Shown here in pieces: positions 16,299 through 25,095 of a DNA stretch of 64,000 bases. The DNA comes from Onishia taeanensis (GTDB taxonomy: Bacteria; Pseudomonadota; Gammaproteobacteria; Pseudomonadales; Halomonadaceae): the NCBI RefSeq assembly GCF_013349955.1, contig NZ_JABVXC010000007.1:62001-126000 (forward strand), given 5' to 3'. Within the stretch, counting starts at the first letter, position 1. Each line of letters starts with the position of its first letter. The position numbers and the translations under genes were made by a program. The notes under the pieces are model-generated. The model searched no databases and was not told the DNA's origin. It worked only from the letters and a program-made list of their open reading frames with translations.

Positions 16299-18774
16299 GG
16301 GCATCGTCCTCCCGGGAGTTGCCCGCAGGGTGCTTGTCACCATGGTCTTGCATTGCCGCTATGGCCATCAACACCCGTTCCGGGGTGGCCGGCGTATCCA
16401 GCCGCGGACATTGCCCGCCGGGGGCAAGGCTCGCAAGCGCATCGCGCAGCGCCGACCAGACCGAAATCGCCAGCATGAAGGGCGGCTCGCCCACGGCCTT
16501 GGAACGATAGATACTCGCCTGAGAGTTAGGGTGTCCCTTGAGCAACTCGACGTTGAAGGTCGCCGGCAGGTCACCGAAGGCGGGAATCTTGTAGGTGGCG
16601 GGGCCGTCGCTGAGCAGGCGCCCGGCGTCATTCCACTTGAGCTCCTCGCTGGTCAGCCAGCCCATGCCTTGAATGAAACCGCCCTCGATCTGGCCGATAT
16701 CGATCGCCGGGTTCAGGGAGTCGCCGACGTCGTGCAGGATATCCACCCGCGTTACCTGGTACTCGCCGGACAGGCTGTCCACGGCAACCTCACTGACCGC
16801 CGCGCCATAGGCGAAGTAGTAGAAGGGCCGGCCCTTGGCGGCCTCCCGGTCGTAGTGGATGAGCGGCGTCGAATAGAAGCCCTGGGCCGAGAGCGAGACG
16901 CGGCCGATGTAGGCCGCCTGGACCAGCTCGCCCCAGGTGATGCGGTAGCTTTCTTCGCCGCTGCCCGCCATCAGCATGCCGTCTTTCAGCTGCAGGTCGT
17001 CAAGCTTCAGCCCGGCCTGTGGCCACAGGTTCTCCAGGGCAAAGGCGAACAGCCGCTCGCGTAGCGTGAGCGCCGCGTCCCGGGCCGCCTGGCCGTTGAG
17101 GTCGGCGCCGCTGGAGGCGGCGGTGGGCGAGGTGTTGGGCACCTTGTCGGTGCGGGTGGCGCTGATGCGCACAGATGACAGAGCGAGCCCCAGTTCGCGG
17201 GCCACTACCTGGCAGACCTTGGTGTGTAGTCCCTGGCCCATCTCGGTACCGCCGTGATTGATCATCACGCTACCGTCGGTATAGACGTGCAGCAGGGCGC
17301 CGGCCTGGTTGAGGTGCTTGGCGGTGAAGGAAATGCCGAACTTCACCGGCGTCAGCGCCAGGCCGCGCCGGATGATCGGGCTTCGGGCATTGTAGGCGCT
17401 GATCTCGTCGCGGCGCACCCAGTAGTCGCTGCTCGATTCGAGTTGGCCGATCAGGGTATGCAGCAGGTCGAGCTGTTCCACCTCTTGGCCGTAGTGGGTC
17501 GTTGCACGCCCCGGGCGGTAGAGGTTGCGCTTGCGAATGGTCAGCGGGTCTTCGCCCAGGCGGTGGGCGATATCGTCCATTGCCTGCTCGATCAGCATCA
17601 TGCCCTGGGGACCCCCGAAGCCGCGGAAGGCGGTATTGGAGGCGGTATGGGTGCGCGCCCGGTGTCCGGTGACGCGCGCCGCGCCCAGGAAATAGGCGTT
17701 GTCGGCGTGGAACATGGCGCGGTCGACGATCGCCTCGGAAAGATCCGGCGAGTAGCCGCAGTCCCCGATCAGGGTCATGTCGCCGCCCTGAATGACGCCG
17801 TTGTCATCGACTCCCAGCCGGTAGCGGCTATGGAAGGGGTGGCGCTTGCCGGTAAGGCGCATGTCGTCGCCCCGGGACAGCCGCAGCCGAGCCGGGCGTT
17901 GGGTGCGACGGGCAATCAGCGCGGCGATGCAGGCCCAGGGAGAGGCCTGGGTCTCCTTGCCACCAAAGCCACCACCCATCCGACGTACTTCCACGGTCAC
18001 CGCATGGAAGGCAATGCCCAGCACCTCGGCGACCAGCTTCTGGGTCTCGCTGGGGTGCTGGTTCGAAGTATGCACCACCACACCTTCGTCCTCGCTGGGG
18101 GTGACCAGACAGGCCTGACCTTCCAGGTAGAAATGCTCCTGGCCGCCGATGAACTGCTCTCCCGAGACGATATGCCGGGCGTTATCCAGCGACTGCTGCC
18201 AGTCACCGGACTGCTGAACGTGGGTGGGGCGCACCAGGTCATTCTTTTCGGCAGCGGCTACCGGGTCCAGGCTCGCCGGCTGCTCGTCGATCTCGATGAT
18301 CGCGGCCTTGGCGGCGCGGCGGGCGGCGTCGTGGCTTTCGGCGGCTACGGCGAACAGGCACTGGCCGGCGTAGCTGATCTCATTTTCGACGAAGAGCGGG
18401 TCGCCGGGAAAGACCGGGCCGATGTCGGTGTGGCCCGGTACGTCATGGAAGGTGATGACATCGACCACGCCCGGCATGGCCCGAACTGGATCGAGATCGA
18501 GCCGCTCAAGACGGCCATGGGCCACCGGCGACAGGCCAAGCGCAATATGCAGTGCCTTGGCCGGTGCCGGCAGGTCGTCGATATAGGTGGCGCGCCCGGT
18601 AACGTGCTTGATGGCGCTCTCATGTTGCTGCGCCGCCTTGTTATCTACGCGCTTGCCATCGACGCGCTTGCCATCGGCGCTTTTGCTATCGGCGCTATTG
18701 GCATCGACAGATGACGCCTCGCTAGCCATGTCGGGCGAAGAAGCAGCAACAGATAGCTTAGTCAGCGTACGCAT
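16285..18774 (-). CDS. xdhB: Xanthine dehydrogenase molybdopterin-binding subunit
   Basis: The large subunit oxidises hypoxanthine and xanthine to urate at the molybdenum cofactor. Family motifs seen include 'GGQEHFYLEGQ', 'RMGGGFGGKE', 'TAFRGFGGPQG', 'GTEMGQGLHTK' and the C-terminal 'SKAVGEPPF' with the catalytic Glu. At 829 residues it is about 50 longer than usual; the excess is an N-terminal low-complexity stretch (about 16-50) made by four 15-bp tandem repeats encoding variants of Ala/Val-Asp-Gly/Ser-Lys. ATG 18774 has GGAGG 9 nt upstream and overlaps xdhA by 17 nt. The repeat region precedes the first conserved block (GRATYIDDLP, about 60-70), so activity need not be affected. Confidence 0.95.
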   Translation of the reverse strand: MRTLTKLSVAASSPDMASEASSVDANSADSKSADGKRVDGKRVDNKAAQQHESAIKHVTGRATYIDDLPAPAKALHIALGLSPVAHGRLERLDLDPVRAMPGVVDVITFHDVPGHTDIGPVFPGDPLFVENEISYAGQCLFAVAAESHDAARRAAKAAIIEIDEQPASLDPVAAAEKNDLVRPTHVQQSGDWQQSLDNARHIVSGEQFIGGQEHFYLEGQACLVTPSEDEGVVVHTSNQHPSETQKLVAEVLGIAFHAVTVEVRRMGGGFGGKETQASPWACIAALIARRTQRPARLRLSRGDDMRLTGKRHPFHSRYRLGVDDNGVIQGGDMTLIGDCGYSPDLSEAIVDRAMFHADNAYFLGAARVTGHRARTHTASNTAFRGFGGPQGMMLIEQAMDDIAHRLGEDPLTIRKRNLYRPGRATTHYGQEVEQLDLLHTLIGQLESSSDYWVRRDEISAYNARSPIIRRGLALTPVKFGISFTAKHLNQAGALLHVYTDGSVMINHGGTEMGQGLHTKVCQVVARELGLALSSVRISATRTDKVPNTSPTAASSGADLNGQAARDAALTLRERLFAFALENLWPQAGLKLDDLQLKDGMLMAGSGEESYRITWGELVQAAYIGRVSLSAQGFYSTPLIHYDREAAKGRPFYYFAYGAAVSEVAVDSLSGEYQVTRVDILHDVGDSLNPAIDIGQIEGGFIQGMGWLTSEELKWNDAGRLLSDGPATYKIPAFGDLPATFNVELLKGHPNSQASIYRSKAVGEPPFMLAISVWSALRDALASLAPGGQCPRLDTPATPERVLMAIAAMQDHGDKHPAGNSREDDAHVQA
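18647..18706. repeat. Four 15-bp tandem repeats in the 5' end of xdhB
   Basis: Units begin at 18647, 18662, 18677 and 18692. The first two are identical (ACGCGCTTGCCATCG); the next two differ at several positions. They encode the repeated Asp-Gly/Ser/Ala-Lys-Arg-Val-like N-terminal extension of XdhB. The 15-bp length keeps the frame. Confidence 0.92.
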
Positions 18775-20263
18775 CGAGCGTCACCTCCATGGCCGGAGTG
18801 TTTGGCGTGTTCGCGCCTTGTGAGGTGGAGGTGACGATCTTGAGCCGCAATCGCTCGAGCAGATTGGCGGCGGCGAGGCGGCGATACGCGCTCGAGCCGC
18901 GTACGTCGCTCAAGGGCTTGAAGTCGTTATCGAGGGCTTGCCTGGCGGCGGCGAAGGCTGCCGGGGAGGGTGGCTGATCTTCCAACGCGGCCTCGGCGCC
19001 TCGGGCACGGGCCGGAATCGCTGCCATACCGCCGAAGGCCAGCCGGACGTTGCGCAGTCGACCCTCCTCTAGCTGCCAACTGAAGGCGCCGAGAACGGCG
19101 GAAATGTCGTCCTCGCGGCGTTTGGAGAGCTTCCATACCTTGAGCTGGCGCCCTTCGGGCAGCCAGGGCAGCCGGATCTCACCCAGGACTTCCTGAGCTC
19201 CCAGCGCCGTCTGCCGGTAGTCGAGGAAAAATTCCTGAGCCGGCAGCTCGCGGGCGCCCTCGGGCCCCTCGAGCACCAAGCTGGCATCCAGGGCCAAGAG
19301 TACCGGGGGGCCGTCACCAATGGGGGAAGCGTTGGCGACGTTGCCACCCAGGGTGGCGCGATGACGAATCTGCGAGGAAGCGAAGCGGTGCAGCAGCCGG
19401 GAGAAGGCCGGGAAGTGCGCCTCGAACACCGGCTCGAACCGGGCGTAGGTCACGGCGGCGCCGATATGCAGCCCCTGGTCGTGTTCTTCGAGCACCTGAA
19501 GCTCGGCTAGGTTGCGCAGGTCGATTAGCTCCGGCAGTACCTTGAGCTGCTGGGTGCGCTCGAGCCACAGGTCGGTGGCACCGGCCACCAGACGTGCACT
19601 GGGGTGGTCTCGGCGCAGGGCGAACAGCTCGGCAAGGCTTTTGGGGCGATGATAGAGGCTGCCGTCGACCGGGCTGTCCTGAGCGCTTTCCGCCACCCGG
19701 GCGGCCAGATGTTCACTTGCGTCCCAAGTAACGCAGCGCTGATCGGCCGGGTAAGCCAGCATGGCTTGAGCGGCGTCGCGGATGGGCCGGTAACCGGTGC
19801 AACGACACAGGTTGCCGCCCAGGGCGGCCTCGAGGCGTGCTTGAGAATAGGGGGCAAGCGTGGCTGGTTGGCTACCGGACTCATGGGAGCTGGCCTCATA
19901 CAGGGTAAACAGCGACATCACGATGCCTGGGGTGCAGAAGCCGCATTGGCTGGCATGACAGTCGACCATCGCGGCCTGGGCGGGATGCAGGACATCGCCC
20001 TTGGCCAGGCCCTCGACGGTGACCAGGTGACAGCCCTTGAGCTGATGGGCCGGCAGAATGCAGGCATTGGCACTGTGATAGCGAAGGTTGCCATGTCCGT
20101 CTGGCTCGCCGATCGCCACGGTGCAGGCACCGCAATCGCCGGAGGCGCAGCCTTCCTTGGTGCCGGTTGCGTCAAGGCGCGTGCGAAGCAACTCCAGCAC
20201 GCTGGTGTCCGGGGGGAGGCCGTCAAGCGACTGGGGTTCGCCATTGAGATGGAAATCGATCAT
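18758..20263 (-). CDS. xdhA: Xanthine dehydrogenase small subunit (2Fe-2S and FAD domains)
   Basis: The subunit passes electrons from the molybdenum site to NAD+. Numbering from ATG 20263, the N-terminal ferredoxin-like cluster uses C39, C44, C47 and C68 ('KEGCASGDCGACTV'), the second cluster C107, C110, C153 and C155 ('CGFCTPG', 'NLCRCTGYRP'). The FAD domain follows ('LVAGATDLWLE', 'ATLGGNVANASPIGDGPP'), then the CO-dehydrogenase flavoprotein C-terminal domain. An upstream ATG at 20305 would place the start inside the perfect operator at 20298-20313, so 20263 is preferred. First gene of xdhABC; probably repressed through the RutR-like operator 35-50 nt upstream. Confidence 0.95.
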   Translation of the reverse strand: MIDFHLNGEPQSLDGLPPDTSVLELLRTRLDATGTKEGCASGDCGACTVAIGEPDGHGNLRYHSANACILPAHQLKGCHLVTVEGLAKGDVLHPAQAAMVDCHASQCGFCTPGIVMSLFTLYEASSHESGSQPATLAPYSQARLEAALGGNLCRCTGYRPIRDAAQAMLAYPADQRCVTWDASEHLAARVAESAQDSPVDGSLYHRPKSLAELFALRRDHPSARLVAGATDLWLERTQQLKVLPELIDLRNLAELQVLEEHDQGLHIGAAVTYARFEPVFEAHFPAFSRLLHRFASSQIRHRATLGGNVANASPIGDGPPVLLALDASLVLEGPEGARELPAQEFFLDYRQTALGAQEVLGEIRLPWLPEGRQLKVWKLSKRREDDISAVLGAFSWQLEEGRLRNVRLAFGGMAAIPARARGAEAALEDQPPSPAAFAAARQALDNDFKPLSDVRGSSAYRRLAAANLLERLRLKIVTSTSQGANTPNTPAMEVTLDAYAD

Positions 20264-20297
20264 CACGCGGTTCCCGGTTGTTATTGTTGGAACGCTC

Positions 20298-20320
20298 TTG
20301 ACCAAATGGTCAAGATAATA
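20298..20320. promoter_or_regulatory. RutR-type operator with adjacent -10 element, xdhA/regulator intergenic region
   Basis: TTGACCAAATGGTCAA at 20298-20313 is a perfect 7-2-7 palindrome. It matches TTGACCA-N2-TGGTCAA, the E. coli RutR consensus as I remember it. On the xdhA side a TATTAT hexamer (20315-20320, minus strand) abuts it, so a bound repressor would cover the xdh transcription start. The divergent gene encodes a RutR-like TetR protein, making self-consistent regulator-operator pairing likely. The ligand (uracil/thymine in E. coli) may differ here. Confidence 0.85.
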
Positions 20321-20463
20321 AAAGGTTGGCGCAAAGCGTCCGACAGTGCAAGGGCTCAGATGTGGCCGTTGCCGGCTTTCACTGGCTGCGGCAAGCTGAG
20401 CGCCCGGTCCTGGCTGATGCTTGCTTGGCCGATAGTTTCCTGATCACTACCGTGAGACCTGCG

Positions 20464-21150
20464 ATGACGGTGATTTCCGAGGTCGGCAGTGCGCCGATCA
20501 GCTCCAGTGCCAGTTCAAGATCCAGCGCCGGGGACAGCGAGGCCTCGGCGATTCGCCAACGCAACGAGGAGACGATTCTCGAGGCCGCCGAGGCGGTCTT
20601 TGCCCAGCATGGCTATCGGGGCGGAAGCGTGCAGGCGATTGCCGAGGCGGCGGGGCTGCCCAAGTCCAATGTGCTTTACTACGTGGGTAGCAAGCGGCGC
20701 CTCTATGTGGCGTTGCTCGAGCGCATGATGGCGCGCTGGAATGCCATGCTTGACGATATCAGCGTCGATGACGATCCGGCCGAGGTGCTGGAAGCCTTCA
20801 TCCGCAGCAAGATGGCGCTGACCCGGGCGCATCCTCGTGGCTCGCGACTGTTCGCCGCCGAGGTGCTCGGCGGTGCGCCCTTCCTGCAGGATTACCTGCG
20901 CGGCGAGTTGCGCGACTGGGTGCAGGCGCGGGCCAGGGTCTTCGATCAATGGGCCGAGCGTGGGCTGATGGACCCGGTGGACCCGGTATGGCTGATTTTT
21001 TTGATCTGGTCGGCGACACAGCACTATGCCGATTTCGAACCCCAGGTGCTGGGTATCACCGGGCGCGATGCCTTGGGCGAACAGGACTACCAAGAAATCA
21101 CCGACTTCCTGTGCCGGCTGATTCTCAAGGGTTGCGGGATTTGTCGCTAA
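20464..21150 (+). CDS. RutR-like TetR-family regulator, probable repressor of the xdh operon
   Basis: The 229-residue protein has a TetR helix-turn-helix ('IAEAAGLPKSNVLYYVGSKRRLY', about 60-85) and a C-terminal domain whose 'RLFAAEVLGGAPFLQDYL' and 'WLIFLIWSATQHYADFEPQV' segments match the E. coli pyrimidine regulator RutR as I recall it. A perfect RutR-type operator lies in the 200-nt space to divergent xdhA. ATG 20464 is preferred because the longer frame to 20326 adds an unconserved leader; its Shine-Dalgarno is weak. Expected role: sense a purine/pyrimidine and derepress purine catabolism. It could also control pyrimidine genes elsewhere. Confidence 0.88.
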   Translation: MTVISEVGSAPISSSASSRSSAGDSEASAIRQRNEETILEAAEAVFAQHGYRGGSVQAIAEAAGLPKSNVLYYVGSKRRLYVALLERMMARWNAMLDDISVDDDPAEVLEAFIRSKMALTRAHPRGSRLFAAEVLGGAPFLQDYLRGELRDWVQARARVFDQWAERGLMDPVDPVWLIFLIWSATQHYADFEPQVLGITGRDALGEQDYQEITDFLCRLILKGCGICR

Positions 21151-21311
21151 GCTGACTCGTTATACAGCGTCGGTATACAATGGCCGCCCGGTCAGGTGGC
21201 CGCCCAGGCCACTTCAGTTCACTTGGACGTTGTTACGTTTAGGTTTTCACATTAGACAGTATGAGACAGTGGCGCGCTTTTAGCGGGGCGTGACCCAGAC
21301 GGACGGCGAGT

Positions 21312-22055
21312 ATGAGCGGTAGTTGGCAACGCGAAGTTTATGGCAGCAATACCTGGGTAGGCAGTCGCGTCAGCGATGAACAAATCGTCGAACAGATCCG
21401 TCGGGCGGTGTTGATGCAGCGCCTGCCGCCGGGCACTCGGTTGCCCGAGGTGGCGTTGGGCGAGGCCTTCGGTGTCAGTCGATCGGTGGTGCGCAAGGCG
21501 CTGACCCGACTGGTCGCCAACCATGTCGTGGTACAGCGGCCCAATCAGGTGGCGCGGGTGGCGTCTCCCGATGTCGACGAGACTCGCGAGATATTCGCCG
21601 CGCGTCGCCTGATCGAGGGTGAGGTGGTGGCGCTACTGACCGGGTCCTTGCCCCCGACGGTGCGGCAGCGTCTCGCGGCTTTGGTCGAGGCGGAGAAGGC
21701 CGCCTTCATCCAAGGAGACGAAGAGCGGCGCATCGAGGAGTCGCTGGCCTTCCATCATTGCCTGGCTGAGCACTCCCCCAACCGCACCCTGGGTGCCATG
21801 CTTCGCGAGCTGATCTTGAGAACCTCTATCGTCATCGCGCTTTACAAGCCGTCGGACCTGGCGTCCTGCTACCTAGAAGGCGATCATGACGACCTGTTGG
21901 CAACGCTGGTCGCAGGGCAGCCCGATGCCGCCCGCGCCAGGGTGCAGACGCACCTGAGCTGCCTCGAGGCGCTGCTCGATCTTCATGCCCCCAGCGGCGC
22001 CATCGACCTTAGCGCCCTGTTCGGTCGCAACCACTCGCTCAGCCGGGGCGCCTAG
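21312..22055 (+). CDS. GntR-family regulator with FCD effector domain
   Basis: The 247-residue protein has an N-terminal winged helix ('EQIRRAVLMQRLPPGTRLPEVALGEAFGVSRSVVRKALTRL', about 27-67) and an all-helical FCD domain ('EIFAARRLIEGEVVALL', 'FHHCLAEHSPNRTL', 'DHDDLLATLVAGQPDAARARVQTHL') with His residues that bind metal in many FadR/FCD members. Target and ligand are unknown; adjacency to the purine catabolic genes hints at related metabolism. The 161-nt upstream space includes TTATACAG and TATACAAT motifs (21160-21182) but no convincing -35. Its TAG stop lies within the palindromic CTAG shared with the convergent ElyC-like gene. Confidence 0.9.
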   Translation: MSGSWQREVYGSNTWVGSRVSDEQIVEQIRRAVLMQRLPPGTRLPEVALGEAFGVSRSVVRKALTRLVANHVVVQRPNQVARVASPDVDETREIFAARRLIEGEVVALLTGSLPPTVRQRLAALVEAEKAAFIQGDEERRIEESLAFHHCLAEHSPNRTLGAMLRELILRTSIVIALYKPSDLASCYLEGDHDDLLATLVAGQPDAARARVQTHLSCLEALLDLHAPSGAIDLSALFGRNHSLSRGA

Positions 22056-22864
22056 GCGTCGGTTGACGCTGTCTCGGTCCAGCCGCTGATGATCTCGTCG
22101 CGTAGTCCTGCGACATCATTTGCCAGCCAGTCGCGAATCTCGAACACGCCCCGGCCAAGCCACTCATGAAGCGCCTGGGTGCTCTGGCGTAGATGGTAGG
22201 CGCGGGGCAGCCAGGCCCAGAGGCTGTCTGGCGGCGGGCTGGCAAATTCGGTAGGGGCGGGCAGGACGCTTAGCCCCGCGGCCTCGAATTCGCGCACGGC
22301 CCGTGGCAAATGCCAGGCCTGGGACACCAGCGCCACCCGATGAATCCCTTCCTGTTGCAGCATTGCCGCGCTGAAGCGAGCATTTTCCGCCGTATTTCGG
22401 CTCTGGGTTTCCACCCAGGTGGTCTCGATCCCAAAACTGTCCCTTAATGCCCGTTTCATCAGTGTGGCCTCGGCACGTGCCTCGCCATGTACCCGCCCAC
22501 CACTGACCATCAGGGGCAGGCCACTGAGCCGGTGCAGGCGTGCGGCATAGGCGAGGCGTCGCCAGGTAGCGTTGTTGGGCGTATCGCCCCAGCCGAACTC
22601 GGGGCTCTGGTAGTCACGGCCACCGCCCAGCACCACAATGGCCTGGGTCGACTCCAGCTCCTCCTGCGTCACTACCGGGTAGGGTTCCAGGCTGGCCCGC
22701 AGCCAATGGCTGGCGGTGGGGGTGGCAAGCCACAACAGGCCGCCCACGCCGAGAAGTAGCAGGATGCCCCCCAGCCAGGGCAGGCGGCGCCAGAAGATCA
22801 GCCCCAAAACGCCCAGCAGTACGTTGATGACGGGGGGCAAGAGCAGGTACTTGAGCCAGGTCAT
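22052..22864 (-). CDS. YdcF/ElyC-family DUF218 membrane protein
   Basis: Two N-terminal membrane helices (about 5-25 and 30-48) anchor a periplasmic DUF218 domain: 'AIVVLGGGRDYQSPEFG' (about 75-91), 'LMVSGGRVHGE', 'TQSRNTAENARFS' and 'LVSQAWHLPRAVREFE'. This matches the ElyC/SanA/YdcF family, and the two-helix layout with a GxGxD/E-rich start is most like ElyC, implicated in E. coli envelope and lipid-carrier homeostasis. The enzymatic activity of the family is unsettled. The gene is convergent with the GntR gene and 55 nt downstream of nth. Confidence 0.88.
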   Translation of the reverse strand: MTWLKYLLLPPVINVLLGVLGLIFWRRLPWLGGILLLLGVGGLLWLATPTASHWLRASLEPYPVVTQEELESTQAIVVLGGGRDYQSPEFGWGDTPNNATWRRLAYAARLHRLSGLPLMVSGGRVHGEARAEATLMKRALRDSFGIETTWVETQSRNTAENARFSAAMLQQEGIHRVALVSQAWHLPRAVREFEAAGLSVLPAPTEFASPPPDSLWAWLPRAYHLRQSTQALHEWLGRGVFEIRDWLANDVAGLRDEIISGWTETASTDA

Positions 22865-22919
22865 GGGCGTCCCTAGGGATCATGTTGGTGAATGACGCGC
22901 CGCCAGGAAGTACGACGAC

Positions 22920-23558
22920 TCAACCGATATCTACTTTATCAGCAAACTCGCATAAGTCCTCGATCACGCAGCTGCCACAGCGCGGTTTGCGTGCCACGCA
23001 GGTATAGCGACCGTGCAGGATCAGCCAGTGGTGGGCATCCTGGCGAAACTCCCGTGGCACATGGCGCAGCAGTTTCTTCTCGACTTCGAGCACGTCCTTG
23101 CCGGGCGCGATGCCGGTTCGGTTCGAGACCCGGAAGATATGGGTGTCGACGGCAATAGTGGGCTGACCAAAGGCGGTATTGAGGATGACGTTGGCGGTCT
23201 TGCGCCCGACACCCGGCAAGGCTTCCAGGGCCTTGCGGGTGGTCGGTACCTCGCCGCCGTGACGCTCGACCAGCAGTTGGCAGGTCTTCATCAGATTCTC
23301 GGCCTTGGTGTTGTATAGCCCGATGGTCTTGATGTGTTCCTTGAGGCCATCAAGTCCCAGCGCGAGGATCGCCTCGGGAGTGTTGGCCTCCGGGAAAAGT
23401 CGCGCAGTGGCCTTGTTGACGCCGACATCCGTGGCCTGAGCCGACAGCAGCACCGCGGCGAGCAGCTCGAAGGGCGTACTCCAGTTCAGCTCGGTGGTCG
23501 GTTCGGGCATGTGCTTGCGCAGGCGGGTGAATATCTCGTGGCGTTTATGGGCGTTCAT
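22920..23558 (-). CDS. nth: Endonuclease III, DNA glycosylase/AP lyase
   Basis: Removes oxidised pyrimidines from DNA. The 212-residue protein has the helix-hairpin-helix 'LPGVGRKTANVIL' with catalytic Lys120, the catalytic Asp138 in 'VDTHIFRVSNR', and the [4Fe-4S] ligands Cys187, Cys194, Cys197 and Cys203; all numbers equal those of E. coli Nth as I recall. It follows rsxABCDGE at the 3' end of that cluster, the same order as in E. coli, and is probably co-transcribed with it (74-nt gap). Confidence 0.97.
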   Translation of the reverse strand: MNAHKRHEIFTRLRKHMPEPTTELNWSTPFELLAAVLLSAQATDVGVNKATARLFPEANTPEAILALGLDGLKEHIKTIGLYNTKAENLMKTCQLLVERHGGEVPTTRKALEALPGVGRKTANVILNTAFGQPTIAVDTHIFRVSNRTGIAPGKDVLEVEKKLLRHVPREFRQDAHHWLILHGRYTCVARKPRCGSCVIEDLCEFADKVDIG

Positions 23559-23632
23559 GAGGGTTCCGTTTTGCTATTCCCGAGGGTAGTGGCTGTCGTC
23601 GCGGCGTCTGTCGTTGTGATGTCGGGTGAGGC

Positions 23633-24337
23633 TCAGCGGATGGTGCCGGTGACTCTGACTCGCCGACTCTCGGAGGGGCTCTGTGGCTGGTGCGTCGCAC
23701 GAAGGCGCGCCTTGCGATCATCGACCAGATTTTTCAGGGCGATCAGCAGTCCCGTGGCGAAAAAGGCCCCCGGCGGCAGCACCAGGAACAGGAAGTCGTA
23801 ATGGGGGAAAACGGTGATGCCCCAATCGGCGGCAATAGGCCCTAGCAGCAGGTCCATCTGGGTGAAGAGGGTGCCCTGGCCAAAAAGCTCGCGCACCGCG
23901 CCCAGTACGACCAGTACGGCGGCGAAGCCGAGCCCCATCATCAGGCCGTCGGTGGCCGCCGGCAGTACCGGGTTCTTGGCCGCAAAGCCGTCGGCACGGC
24001 CAAGGATTGCGCAGTTGGTGACGATCAGTGGAATGAAGATGCCGAGTATCTGATGCAGCTGATAGGTGTAGGCCTGCATCAGCAGGTCGGCGCAGGTGAC
24101 GAAGGCGGCGATGATCATCACGAACGCCGGCAGACGCACCGTCTCGGGCACATGATGGCGGATCAGCGACACCGAGACATTGGAGCCGACCAGTACCAGC
24201 AGAGTGGCGAGCCCCAGGCCCAGGGCATTGACGACGCTGCCGCTGACCGCGAGCAGCGGACACAGGCCCAGCAGCTGCACCAACGCCGGGTTGTTGGACC
24301 ATAGGCCGTTGCGGGCGAGTTCATTGAACTGGCTCAT
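23633..24337 (-). CDS. rsxE: RsxE, Rnf-type electron transport complex subunit
   Basis: Six-helix membrane subunit of the Rsx/Rnf complex that moves electrons between NAD(H) and ferredoxin or maintains SoxR reduction. Conserved features are '[22 protein letters not shown]', 'ALGLGLATL', and '[17 protein letters not shown]' (residues about 98-114), which carries the Cys thought to take part in the membrane iron-sulfur centre shared with RsxA. The start ATG overlaps the rsxG stop by 4 nt. The C-terminal 30 residues are basic and unconserved. Confidence 0.96.
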   Translation of the reverse strand: MSQFNELARNGLWSNNPALVQLLGLCPLLAVSGSVVNALGLGLATLLVLVGSNVSVSLIRHHVPETVRLPAFVMIIAAFVTCADLLMQAYTYQLHQILGIFIPLIVTNCAILGRADGFAAKNPVLPAATDGLMMGLGFAAVLVVLGAVRELFGQGTLFTQMDLLLGPIAADWGITVFPHYDFLFLVLPPGAFFATGLLIALKNLVDDRKARLRATHQPQSPSESRRVRVTGTIR

Positions 24338-25095
24338 GGGGTTGCTTCCTGCTGTTCGGCGTCGGGGGCTGGTGTGTCGGGCATGTCGCCAAACAGGCGC
24401 TCATGGTGGTCGCGCACATAGCCAAGGCTGCGATGCACGGCTTCTATGACGGCGCGAGGGGTGATGGTGGCGCCGGTAAAGGCGTCGAAATCGCCGCCGT
24501 CCTTGGTCACCGCCCAACCGCCGGGCCCGGGGTCGCTGAGGCTGCGACCGGTGAAGTCTTCGATCCAGTCGCTCTTGCGTGACTCGATGGCATCGCCCAG
24601 TCCAGGCGTTTCCTGGTGGCGAGTCACCCGCACCCCGCTGATGGTACCCGACGCGGTGATGCCTACCAGCAGGGCGATGTCACCGCTGTAGCCGTTGGGG
24701 GCGATCACCGGCAGCACCACGGCGGCGTCCTGGCTGCTTTGCTCTTGGCGGGCTTTCCCGGGTGCTCGCCATGCGGTGAAGGGAGCCGTCTGGCCTAGCA
24801 CAGGACTCGCCGGCAGCGTGAAGGCGGAGTCGACAAGGCGCTGGATCTCGAGGCCGGCCAGGGCCTCAGGCAATACCTCTATAAGCTGGTCGTGTTGGCT
24901 TGCCTGGCGATTATCCGCGATGCGTTCGGCGGTCAAGGCGCGTGTACCGGCGACGATGCCTGCGGTGAGCATGGCAAAGAGCCCCAGGCCCACGGCGGCT
25001 CTGAGAATGGCGCGACGCATTGGCGCACTGGGGCGAGTCTGGGAACGGGAGGCATCGTCTTGCGGCGCATCCTGGCGATGAGAGGGCGTGCTCAT
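24334..25095 (-). CDS. rsxG: RsxG, FMN-binding subunit of the Rsx complex
   Basis: One N-terminal membrane helix (about 28-50) and a periplasmic FMN-binding domain. The covalent flavin attachment sequence '[13 protein letters not shown]' (about residues 203-215, Thr of TGAT) is intact, as are '[12 protein letters not shown]' and '[18 protein letters not shown]'. Length 253 is slightly above E. coli RsxG, due to a hydrophilic N-terminal extension and acidic C-terminal tail. It overlaps rsxD and rsxE by 4 nt on each side. Confidence 0.96.
   Translation of the reverse strand: MSTPSHRQDAPQDDASRSQTRPSAPMRRAILRAAVGLGLFAMLTAGIVAGTRALTAERIADNRQASQHDQLIEVLPEALAGLEIQRLVDSAFTLPASPVLGQTAPFTAWRAPGKARQEQSSQDAAVVLPVIAPNGYSGDIALLVGITASGTISGVRVTRHQETPGLGDAIESRKSDWIEDFTGRSLSDPGPGGWAVTKDGGDFDAFTGATITPRAVIEAVHRSLGYVRDHHERLFGDMPDTPAPDAEQQEATP

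Noticed and set aside
17254-18714. A long open frame (486 codons) on the plus strand opposite xdhB
   Set aside because: It is antisense to well-supported xdhB, which has complete family motifs. High GC content yields such shadow frames; no ribosome site or conserved motif was seen.
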